A stretch of DNA of 64,000 bases from Micavibrio_C sp046294845. Lineage in GTDB: Bacteria; Pseudomonadota; Alphaproteobacteria; Micavibrionales; Micavibrionaceae. Both the position numbers and the translations under genes were made by a program. Every line of letters begins with the position of its first letter. Position 1 is the first letter of the stretch. This document shows, one piece after another, positions 44,704 through 51,686 of the stretch. The DNA lies in contig JBKBNU010000001.1 of the NCBI GenBank assembly GCA_046294845.1, positions 2,232,001 to 2,296,000 of the forward strand. The letters are read 5' to 3'. The notes under the pieces are model-generated. The model made no database searches and was not told the origin of the DNA. It saw only the letters and a program-made list of their open reading frames with translations.

Positions 44704-45437
44704 ACAAAAAGAAAAACACCATTCTTGTGGTGGATTCTGATCCTCAAACTCAAAAAATGATGAAAATTGTTTTAGATGAGGCAGATTTCAAGCTCATAGC
44801 TTGCGTAACCGGTAAAAAAGCAGAGCGCTTTGCTATCTCAGTTAAGCCCGATCTAATCTTGCTGGATTTAAACCTTACAGATATGGAAGGTAGCGATATT
44901 ATTTCAGCTATTCGTGATTGGTCGGAAGTTCCGATTATCATTCTTTCAGCACGCGCCGATGATGACGATGTTGTTAAAGCTTTAAATATGGGTGCAGATG
45001 ATTATGTGATCAAACCTTTTAGTGCTGATATTTTACTGGCACGCGTTAATGCCTCTTTGCGATCATCTGCGATAAAAGAAACCGGTGAGCCCGCGCTGGT
45101 TAATGGCCCTTTGCGTATTGACCTTGTGCGCCATGAGGTATTTGTGGATGATGAATTAGTGGCCTTTACACCAAAAGAATATAATCTTCTACGCTATTTT
45201 ATTACCCATCGTGGAAAAATGCTTTCGCATAGGGAAATCCTGAAAGCCGTCTGGGGTGACGCACACACCAATGATACCCAGTATTTACGCGTATTTATTG
45301 GCCAGATACGTGAAAAGATAGATCAAAAATCCGCAGTATCTTCACTTATTGTCACCGAAATAGGGATAGGCTATCGCATGGAAATTGCTGAGATTGCATC
45401 CCTGCATACTCAAGGTGAGATAAAATTTCTATCTTAA
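44700..45437 (+). CDS. OmpR/KdpE-type response regulator, orphan
   Basis: 245 residues. The receiver domain has TILVVDSDPQ (acidic pocket with one Asp replaced by Ser), the phospho-acceptor in LILLDLNLTD (about Asp56), LSARADDDD (Ser/Thr switch) and GADDYVIKPF (Lys about 105). The C-terminal winged helix has FTPKEYNLLRYFITHRGKML, then TQYLRVFIGQIREKID and IGYRME, close to KdpE. No histidine kinase or kdpFABC lies in the window, so input and targets are unknown. Starts upstream (44613, 44634) are in frame but extend the protein with sequence unlike the family. Confidence 0.85.
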   Translation: MNKKKNTILVVDSDPQTQKMMKIVLDEADFKLIACVTGKKAERFAISVKPDLILLDLNLTDMEGSDIISAIRDWSEVPIIILSARADDDDVVKALNMGADDYVIKPFSADILLARVNASLRSSAIKETGEPALVNGPLRIDLVRHEVFVDDELVAFTPKEYNLLRYFITHRGKMLSHREILKAVWGDAHTNDTQYLRVFIGQIREKIDQKSAVSSLIVTEIGIGYRMEIAEIASLHTQGEIKFLS

Positions 45438-45529
45438 AATTTTATGCAATCCTTATGCCCTCTTGCATCTGCCTCATCGCTCCCTGATGTGAAATCAGTC
45501 ATCCTAGAATATTAGAAGCATTCAGAAGT

Positions 45530-45669
45530 ATGAAAGCCCTATTTTCTTTCTCGGGAAGATTTCAGAAAAAACAAAAAAATTTCTAAGAAATATAGCTGGC
45601 GGGGCACTAGTTGTAGTTGCCTCTGATCCGGTATGCGCTTCTCTTTATTATAACAACGCTTTCGCCTGA
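45530..45669 (+). pseudogene. Possible broken small secreted-peptide gene with a frameshift at an A run
   Basis: ATG at 45530 begins MKALFSFSGRFQKKQK and reaches a stop after 18 codons, just past a run of seven A (C AAAAAAA TTT). Shifting frame by -1 there continues as KFLRNIAGGALVVVASDPVC followed by ASLYYNNAFA and TGA, together looking like a basic signal peptide with a hydrophobic core. Either a decayed gene or a programmed slip. The remainder of 45438-45711 shows nothing else. Confidence 0.3.
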
Positions 45670-45711
45670 CTAAATATCTAGTTTCCACTGATAACATGGA
45701 GCCTGAATAGT

Positions 45712-46140
45712 ATGCAGATTAAAGATATTATGAGTAAAAATGTAGAAGTCATTCCTCCGGGAACATTTTTAAGTGAAGTTGCCAGACGTATGCACCAGCG
45801 TGATTGCGGTTGTGTACTGGTAGCAAAGGATGACAGGCTGGTTGGTATAGTTACCGATCGTGATCTTATTGTGCGCGGCATGGCTGAAGGGCATCATCCA
45901 ACCAGTACAAAAGTCGAAAGTCTTATGAGCAAAGATGTCTTGTATTGTCATGACACAGATGAAACAATTGATGTCTCCTTAAATATGGCTAAAAATAAAA
46001 TTCGTCGTTTACCTGTTTTAGATGAAAATAAACGCTTGGTCGGTATTGTTTCTCTTGGCGACCTAGCAGCCAATCTTGAAGATTATAATATATGCGGCAA
46101 AGCGCTTGGGCATATATGCGCTGTACTTCCCAATAGGTAG
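45712..46140 (+). CDS. Tandem CBS-domain protein
   Basis: 142 residues consisting of two CBS motifs: MQIKDIMSKNVEVIPPGTFL with GCVLVAKDDRLVGIVTDRDL, then VESLMSKDVLYCHDTDETID with RRLPVLDENKRLVGIVSLGD. CBS pairs bind adenine nucleotides and regulate partner proteins; stand-alone forms of this kind are common stress-associated proteins. There is no membrane or enzymatic part. It is downstream of the KdpE-like regulator and in the same orientation. Confidence 0.88.
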   Translation: MQIKDIMSKNVEVIPPGTFLSEVARRMHQRDCGCVLVAKDDRLVGIVTDRDLIVRGMAEGHHPTSTKVESLMSKDVLYCHDTDETIDVSLNMAKNKIRRLPVLDENKRLVGIVSLGDLAANLEDYNICGKALGHICAVLPNR

Positions 46141-46267
46141 ATGATGTAAGGACTGTCCTTACATGAATATTATATTCCTCGCGCGCTCTCACATCGCTTC
46201 TTGATATCCGGTCCCGTAATCTAGACCCATATCCAATAAACTCACCCCTGAAACAAAGGAGACAGTC

Positions 46268-46423
46268 ATGTCAAATTCAGAAAAACTCTCAAATCTTACT
46301 GATGCCAAAGAATCTATTGAGGATAAAAAAGATCATCCTGAAAAAGACATCAAAAAGTCTAATGAAGAAATGAATAGCAAAAAAGAGAAATCAGATATGC
46401 AATCGGAAGGTGGGCATAACTAA
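46268..46423 (+). CDS. Small highly charged protein of 51 residues
   Basis: ATG at 46268 with a strong AAAGGAG six bases upstream. Nearly all residues are Lys, Glu, Asp, Ser or Asn (ESIEDKKDHPEKDIKKSNEE), with no hydrophobic core, so it is likely disordered, as in small hydrophilic stress peptides. It lies between the CBS gene and the receiver-like gene. Confidence 0.6.
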   Translation: MSNSEKLSNLTDAKESIEDKKDHPEKDIKKSNEEMNSKKEKSDMQSEGGHN

Positions 46424-46491
46424 ATGAAATGGCAGGAAGCTATATAAATTTGGCTTCCTGCCGATCTTTATTAAAAAGAAAGAAATTATGC

Positions 46492-47070
46492 ATGGATAAG
46501 AAGATAAAAGAAAAAATAATAAAAATTATGATTCTCAACAATGATTTTTCCGAGACTGAAAATATAAAATCATGGTTAGAGAAAGATATGCGTGTGCCGT
46601 GGCGTGTAGTCCACTGCATCAGTATCACAGAGGCTCGCTCACGTTTAAATAAAGTTGATATTGTTATTTTGAAACCGGAAATGGATGGTCTTGTTACGCC
46701 AAGAGAAGTTTTCAAGGATATTGAGGATATGGTCTTTGAGACACCAATTATTGTATTGGCAGATTCAAACTATGACCAGAACGGTCTTTCTACCTATGTT
46801 ATGGAGAAAGGAGCTGCTGATACCTTGATCAGGGGTCAATTTGCTAGATTGGTAGATGCAATTGAATTTGCATTGATTAGGCAAAAGATATCCACCAAAG
46901 CAAGAAAAACTAATGATCGTATTCTTAAAGATAGCGAAGATGCCAGCGAAATTAGGTATCAGCATAGCTGTGAAGATAGATTAAAAGATCAAGAGGAAAG
47001 CAAAAATACGTTATCTATGTTTATGGGTGGGTATTCGGCATCCGATCATGGCTCTAAAGATAAGGAGTAA
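46492..47070 (+). CDS. Receiver-like protein lacking the phospho-acceptor aspartate
   Basis: 192 residues from the ATG at 46492; an upstream start at 46429 adds 21 residues unlike a receiver. The order beta-alpha fits a CheY-type domain (KIMILNNDFSETENIKSWLE, VDIVILKPEMDGLVTPREVF, TPIIVLADSNYDQNG, GAADTLIRGQFARLVDAIEF), but the residue where the phosphorylated Asp should be is in ILKPEMDG and is not Asp, and the acidic pocket reads NND. A charged tail follows. Presumably a phosphorylation-independent signalling or binding protein; inference from the KdpE-like neighbour. Confidence 0.55.
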   Translation: MDKKIKEKIIKIMILNNDFSETENIKSWLEKDMRVPWRVVHCISITEARSRLNKVDIVILKPEMDGLVTPREVFKDIEDMVFETPIIVLADSNYDQNGLSTYVMEKGAADTLIRGQFARLVDAIEFALIRQKISTKARKTNDRILKDSEDASEIRYQHSCEDRLKDQEESKNTLSMFMGGYSASDHGSKDKE

Positions 47071-47105
47071 ATGGCAACAAGTGACATAAGGGGGCCACTT
47101 TTTTT

Positions 47106-48494
47106 ATGAGAAACCCTAAACATCTCAGAGATCCTATCCTGCAGAGCCTGTTTGAACGAAGAGTTGAAAGGTTTTTCACGCCTCTAGAAAATTTTGTTCA
47201 CAAACAGACCACGGCGGCACTTTTATTGGCTATTGCAACAGTAGTTGCTATTTTTATTGCCAATTCTTCTTGGGCTCCGCTCATGAAACATATATCTTTA
47301 ATGGAAGCAGGTCTGGTGCTCCATCATTGGCAATTTCTTTTGCCCCTGAAAGAATGGATAAGCAGTGGCCTGATGGTCTTCTTTTTCTTCCTTATTGGCC
47401 TTGAACTCAAACGCGAAACTTTGGCCGGACGGTTAAGACACCCCCAACAAATCAGCCTTATTGTGATGGCTGCTCTTGGGGGAATGATTTTTCCAGCCCT
47501 CATTTATTGGTTGATTAATCATGGTGCAGCCGGCTCGCATGGATGGGCTATTCCTATGGCTACAGATACCGCTTTTGCTATCGGGGTACTGTCCTTGTTG
47601 GCAAAAAAGGTTTCATATGGCATTTCTATTTTTCTTACAGCAATGGCCATTTTTGATGATATTGGAGCCATAGCAATCATCTCCATTTTCTATGCTCATG
47701 ATATTCAGGCTGACGCTTTGCTTTTGGCTGGCTTAACTTTGTCTGTACTATTTCTTATCAATGCTGCAGGTGTACGGCAAGGCTGGGTTTATGGTTTCCT
47801 TGGCTTCTTTCTTTGGCTATTTATTTATTATTCCGGTGTCCACGCTACATTAGCGGGATTGCTTTTGGCTGTGGCCATACCTGCACGCACACAGCTCGGA
47901 CAAACCGGTTTTTTACAAGAAATCAGAGAACTTTTATCAATTTTTGAAAAAAGACGGCGCGAAAGAGATGAGCTTGGTCTGGATGAAAGAATTTTAGGAG
48001 CAGAGGGGCAACATTCTCTTGCAACGGATATTGGGGACACTATCCGAGCTGCTTCTACACCGTTACAACGCTGGGAAACTTTTTTGATTTATCCCATCAG
48101 CATTATTGTCTTGCCACTTTTTGCCCTCTTTAATGCGAATGTGCCACTATCGACACAGGAAGTAGCGGCAGCCCTTTCATCTCCTGTCACGTTGGGCATT
48201 ATCGCAGGATTAGTCATCGGCAAGCCTTTGGGGGTTACACTGTTGGTCTATGCAGGACTAAAACTCGGAATTGGTAAATTGCCCGAAGGTATGCGGTTTA
48301 CAGAGGTCTTAGGTGTAGGATTACTGGGAGGAATTGGCTTTACCATGTCGCTATTCATTACAACACTAAGCTTTGAACATTATCCGCATATGATTGATGC
48401 AGCAAAAACTGGTATTCTTTTTGCCTCGCTTTTATCGGCTACATTCGCAAGTCTCTGGATTTCTCTTACCTATAAGAAACAGCCTATGATTTAA
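47106..48494 (+). CDS. nhaA: Na+/H+ antiporter NhaA
   Basis: 462 residues. The family core is clear: PLKEWISSGLMVFFFFLIGLELKRE, MATDTAFAIGVLSLLAKKVS with the ion-binding Asp region, TAMAIFDDIGAIAIISIFY containing the two adjacent Asp, and GGIGFTMSLFITTLSF. It exports sodium in exchange for protons. It is longer than E. coli NhaA (388): about 25 residues more at the N terminus and a charged insert (FEKRRRERDELGLDERILG) in the loop before the final helices. Not coupled to a NhaR-type gene here. Confidence 0.95.
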   Translation: MRNPKHLRDPILQSLFERRVERFFTPLENFVHKQTTAALLLAIATVVAIFIANSSWAPLMKHISLMEAGLVLHHWQFLLPLKEWISSGLMVFFFFLIGLELKRETLAGRLRHPQQISLIVMAALGGMIFPALIYWLINHGAAGSHGWAIPMATDTAFAIGVLSLLAKKVSYGISIFLTAMAIFDDIGAIAIISIFYAHDIQADALLLAGLTLSVLFLINAAGVRQGWVYGFLGFFLWLFIYYSGVHATLAGLLLAVAIPARTQLGQTGFLQEIRELLSIFEKRRRERDELGLDERILGAEGQHSLATDIGDTIRAASTPLQRWETFLIYPISIIVLPLFALFNANVPLSTQEVAAALSSPVTLGIIAGLVIGKPLGVTLLVYAGLKLGIGKLPEGMRFTEVLGVGLLGGIGFTMSLFITTLSFEHYPHMIDAAKTGILFASLLSATFASLWISLTYKKQPMI

Positions 48495-48618
48495 TCCTAA
48501 TTGATTTTGATAGAGCGTGTGTCCAACTTTCCATCTATGGAGTAAGAGGGCAGTAAGAAAGTTTGTATTCTGAGTATGATTGTGCTGTCGAAGGGATTTG
48601 AACTTCCATACACAGCAA

Positions 48619-48852
48619 CTAAGTTTTTAGCACTTTGTCTAGAATGCGCTTATAGTCCACATTGAGCACTTCACAGATATCTATCAACTCCATCACATCT
48701 ATGCGGCGTTCTGCGCCCTCATATTTAGAGACGTAGGACTGTGGCTTCTTTAGAGCTGCAGCTAACTCTTTCTGGGTGATATTTGCCTGCTTCCGAGCTT
48801 TGGCAAGCTCTTCTAGTAACCTTCTATACTTGGGATTTTGCAGGGACTTCAC
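48619..48852 (-). CDS. XRE-family helix-turn-helix regulator
   Basis: 77 residues from a GTG at 48852. The HTH runs KARKQANITQKELAAALKKP QSYVSKYEGAERRIDVMELI, a typical Cro/C1-type domain with nothing else attached. A GAGAGAAC precedes the start. It is divergent from a small lipoprotein gene, and the intergenic region contains GGATTATCC and repeated TAGGAT that could be its sites. Probably the local regulator of the element. Confidence 0.8.
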   Translation of the reverse strand: MKSLQNPKYRRLLEELAKARKQANITQKELAAALKKPQSYVSKYEGAERRIDVMELIDICEVLNVDYKRILDKVLKT

Positions 48853-48941
48853 TGTTCTCTCGATTCTTCTTGCTAAAGAACAGCAGAACAAGTAAACCCG
48901 TTTTAGGATTATCCCAAAATAGGATATTTATAGGAGAAGTT

Positions 48942-49154
48942 ATGAAAAAAATTGCTTTAGCGTCATTGACAGCGCTGTTACTTACGGGGTGCGCTCAAAA
49001 CCCACAACAGGCTGCTGCCATGCAAGCCTTAGGAGCAGAGCTATTACGTGATTCACAACCCGTATATGCACCACTGCCATCACAAACCTCAGGCCCCAGA
49101 TCAACATCCTGCCGTAATGTCGGTGGCACAGTAATCTGTAACCATAATTACTGA
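48942..49154 (+). CDS. Small lipoprotein (70 residues)
   Basis: ATG at 48942 with AGGAG seven bases upstream. A short lipoprotein signal (KKIALASLTALLLTGC) is followed by a 53-residue mature part that is Gln/Ala/Pro-rich, with two Cys near the end (TSCRNVGGTVICNHNY). No family beyond small-lipoprotein type. Transcribed divergently from the XRE gene. Confidence 0.6.
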   Translation: MKKIALASLTALLLTGCAQNPQQAAAMQALGAELLRDSQPVYAPLPSQTSGPRSTSCRNVGGTVICNHNY

Positions 49155-49418
49155 ACCACTTAGACATGGGCTGCCCACTAAAAATAAAGGGTGAGACAGA
49201 AGGACTAGGCCACACTTTAGAGCCCCTTGAACTGGAAGAATTTAGTTTCCAATTAGGCTACCAACGAGGCGCAAACCCATGTAAATCAAGGGTCTGCTGC
49301 TCCTCATAGCTTTCCAGTTATATTCCAGTTGGACTGGTACACGACACTAGTTTCCTTTATTTACAAGGCCTTACAAAACTTTAGTGTAAGTGATGGTATC
49401 TTACGTGAGTCTGTATGG
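49155..49418. other. 264-bp intergenic stretch without a gene
   Basis: No reading frame with a ribosome site was found. A short stem CTTACA/TGTAAG lies at 49370-49375 and 49385-49390, past the end of the polymerase-like gene; it lacks a T run and is at most a weak terminator. Confidence 0.4.
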
Positions 49419-50879
49419 TTAGTGTAGCGTCTGTGGAGTTTGTATAGCTCCACCACTCTCCCCCCCTGTTATAGTTGGTAAAGCTTTGGGTAGTTTTATT
49501 TCTGTGTAAGCCGTTATCATCACTTCCCTTAACCTCTCTTCATGCTGTTCTTCTATGATAAAGCTATCGTGGACGCTCAAACACACGATACCTTCTGCTG
49601 TCAGTGTCCTTAGGATGTATTCTGTTATCTGGCTGTCGAGATATTGAAGCTCAAGACCAACCCCTGAACACAGCTTCTCTTTAATTGGCTCGTGTTTCGT
49701 GAAGCAGTCTTGTAAAAGGGCCTCAAAATTGCCAGTCCCAGCCCTAAAGAACTCTCGAAGCTGTTGGGTTTTTTTGAGTTCATCCCAGTTACCTTTCTTC
49801 TTGTGGCTTTTTTCATCCAGCCTCAATTCGTTTCTTATAGCTCTAGCTGTACTTGTCTCATCTTTGGCGTTGAGAGCTGTCAGGAGAAGCTTCTTTGAAG
49901 CTGCTTGATCATAAGGATTGCCATCCTGATTATGGATGAGGTAAGGGGATTTATCGGTATGAAACTCATCGTAATGCTTATCGGCTACAAGGGCATAAAG
50001 CATATGCGGGTGCTGTGCCTTGTAATCAAGCTCAATAGTCGTATTACCGTTAATCAGGATATGCGCCCTTGCATCCGAGTCTATTTGCATCCAAAAGCCA
50101 TTATAGAAACGGCCTCCGCGATCCAACCTTTCATTATTGAAAATTCGTGAAATATAATCCAAGCCCCATGCATCCACACCACCATTATATTGATTGGGCA
50201 GATGGATAGAGGCTGTTTGCAGAAATTGATTGTAGGTCAAAAGCATCTCGTTCATACGCTTTGCCTTAGGGCCATATGCCGGATATTTGGGGAGTTTTTT
50301 CCCTTTCTCGTCTTTCAAGCCAATAAAGACAAAATCATCCCTCTTATCAAACTGTAAAGGCTGATCGCCCAAAGAGCATTCATCAAAAAGAGCCGTCAAT
50401 TTGGCCGTGGGCCATATACGCGAATAAGCCGACCCCTCACCCTCAAAATGATAACCAGATTTGAATGTGGCATATCCCAATGAAGCCAGATTTTTTCCTA
50501 TTTTTGCAATCATACCGCTAATGCCGTATGGATTTATGGCCCGCCCCAGATTACTCCAATATGGCCCTTGATCTGGGCATACCAGCACCATGCCGGAGTG
50601 CTTTAGCCGCAAACGGTTCAGGTTATATGTCAGGCATCTCAAGTTTCTCTTAAAAACCCTGCCTTGCGGCATATCGGACAGCTCTTTAGCCAGTCTTGCT
50701 GTAGCCTTGTCCAACTCTGGGGAAGGCTTATTGAAATAGCGCAACTCAAAAAATATTGAGTCAAATTGAGGCAGTAAAGAAAACTTACTAACCCCTTCAG
50801 TGTGCGCTTCAGGCGCTAAAATGCCTTCTGGTAATACAGAATTATTTTCGTTGTTATTTTCAAGTGTATGCAATTCCAT
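49419..50879 (-). CDS. Polymerase-like protein with a Pol A / single-subunit RNA polymerase-type palm
   Basis: 486 residues from the ATG at 50879 (GGAAGG 10-15 bases upstream); TTG at 50936 and ATG at 50891 are also in frame. Three ordered motifs in the C-terminal half look like the palm of family A polymerases and T7-type RNA polymerases: A, TIELDYKAQHPHMLYAL (Asp about 285); B, ASKKLLLTALNAK (Lys about 329); C, IVCLSVHDSFIIEEQ (HDS about 437-439). Motif C is HDS-F as in T7 RNA polymerase rather than HDE as in Pol I. An aromatic GRFYNGFWMQ precedes A. No exonuclease or primase motif is seen. Possibly the replication or repair polymerase of the element. Confidence 0.6.
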   Translation of the reverse strand: MELHTLENNNENNSVLPEGILAPEAHTEGVSKFSLLPQFDSIFFELRYFNKPSPELDKATARLAKELSDMPQGRVFKRNLRCLTYNLNRLRLKHSGMVLVCPDQGPYWSNLGRAINPYGISGMIAKIGKNLASLGYATFKSGYHFEGEGSAYSRIWPTAKLTALFDECSLGDQPLQFDKRDDFVFIGLKDEKGKKLPKYPAYGPKAKRMNEMLLTYNQFLQTASIHLPNQYNGGVDAWGLDYISRIFNNERLDRGGRFYNGFWMQIDSDARAHILINGNTTIELDYKAQHPHMLYALVADKHYDEFHTDKSPYLIHNQDGNPYDQAASKKLLLTALNAKDETSTARAIRNELRLDEKSHKKKGNWDELKKTQQLREFFRAGTGNFEALLQDCFTKHEPIKEKLCSGVGLELQYLDSQITEYILRTLTAEGIVCLSVHDSFIIEEQHEERLREVMITAYTEIKLPKALPTITGGESGGAIQTPQTLH

Positions 50880-50915
50880 TATTCCAATCATCCTTCCATC
50901 GATGTACTTATCGCC

Positions 50916-50967
50916 ATTTGCCGTTTTAAAAGGCAAATAGCATGGCGGTTCCGCACAGTGCAGAACC
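50916..50967. promoter_or_regulatory. Two palindromes ahead of the polymerase-like gene
   Basis: ATTTGCC (50916-50922) with GGCAAAT (50932-50938), and a 21-bp dyad at 50947-50967 with arms GGTTC/GAACC and GCAC/GTGC. Both lie between the promoter at 51074-51102 and the probable start codon, where an operator or an RNA hairpin would control expression. Confidence 0.55.
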
Positions 50968-51073
50968 TACAGACCAAATTGTGAGGGGTATTAGGTGCGC
51001 CGAATCTCAGCCCTCTGTGAGATCGACTATGTGGTCAGGGTTTATCCTTATATGGATGCCCATCGTGAGATGT

Positions 51074-51102
51074 ATGCTACCAGAAATTGTAAAAAATGTC
51101 AA
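51074..51102 (-). promoter_or_regulatory. Strong sigma-70-like promoter
   Basis: On the minus strand TTGACA (51102-51097) and TAGCAT (51079-51074) are separated by 17 bp. It lies inside the gap after the GIY-YIG gene and points to the polymerase-like gene, leaving a leader of about 190 bases containing two palindromes. Confidence 0.75.
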
Positions 51103-51139
51103 GAGAAAACACACATAATAATTGACATTCCAGTATTTC

Positions 51140-51511
51140 TCATGAACACAAAGCAAAGGTGACAATTCCATTCTCGTTTGCTTTAACTTGAAAGCTTGAT
51201 CTGCCAAATTTCTTCCCTGCCCTCAAAGACTCAAAATAGCCTCGAACGGGATTAGGATGCTCAGGATTCTCCTGTCTGAATTTTGTCAGCTTTTCTTGCC
51301 CTGAGGCGTTCTTGAAATAAGCCTCAACTGTTTGGGCTATTTCTTCACTGTCGGCATGAACAAAAGCACGTAGTTCCCACGGTCTAAAGCGGTTCGTATA
51401 GGTGCTTTGGCCGGAATTGTGTTCATCCAGCCGCCGCACGAGGTTATTCGTGTACCCAATATAGGTTTTTGCAGGGTTAGCCTGACTTCGTAGGAAATAA
51501 ATAAAATACAC
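51140..51511 (-). CDS. GIY-YIG domain endonuclease (UPF0213-like)
   Basis: 123 residues from a GTG at 51511 with AAGGAGAG upstream. The GIY-YIG core reads YFIYFLRSQANPAKTYIGYTN followed by NLVRRLDEHNSG. Small single-domain members of this group are annotated as excinuclease-like or UPF0213 proteins; their biological role is unclear. The C-terminal 45 residues are basic and Gly/Ser-rich. Upstream 51512-51686 holds an A/T hairpin and no supported gene. Located next to the polymerase-like gene, so a role in element DNA metabolism is possible but inferred. Confidence 0.82.
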   Translation of the reverse strand: MYFIYFLRSQANPAKTYIGYTNNLVRRLDEHNSGQSTYTNRFRPWELRAFVHADSEEIAQTVEAYFKNASGQEKLTKFRQENPEHPNPVRGYFESLRAGKKFGRSSFQVKANENGIVTFALCS

Positions 51512-51686
51512 TCGTCTCTCCTTTATTAAAACAACGAGGAGACTGTAATCGCAAAGTGCAATAATCCTTAAGTCTGATAATATTCCTATTTTTTCTTAAA
51601 AAATCATGCAGAGAAAGACTCGCATTTTCTTCAAAAAGAGAGTTCGGCCCCCAATGTGACCACAACTATTGAAAGACAGTAGAGTC

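Noticed and set aside
44700..45437. Part of a complete kdp potassium-uptake system
   Set aside because: No kdpD, kdpF, kdpA, kdpB or kdpC sequence is present on either side; only the regulator resembles KdpE.
48578..48620. A tRNA-like T-arm (GATTTGAACTTCC) that could mark a further att site
   Set aside because: The stem does not pair with correct geometry and no acceptor or anticodon arm can be found. A short shared string with 44431-44447 (CATACACAGC) is too short to interpret.
51477..51665. A 62-codon frame upstream of the GIY-YIG gene
   Set aside because: TTG start without ribosome site, overlap with the real gene by 35 bp and no protein-like features.
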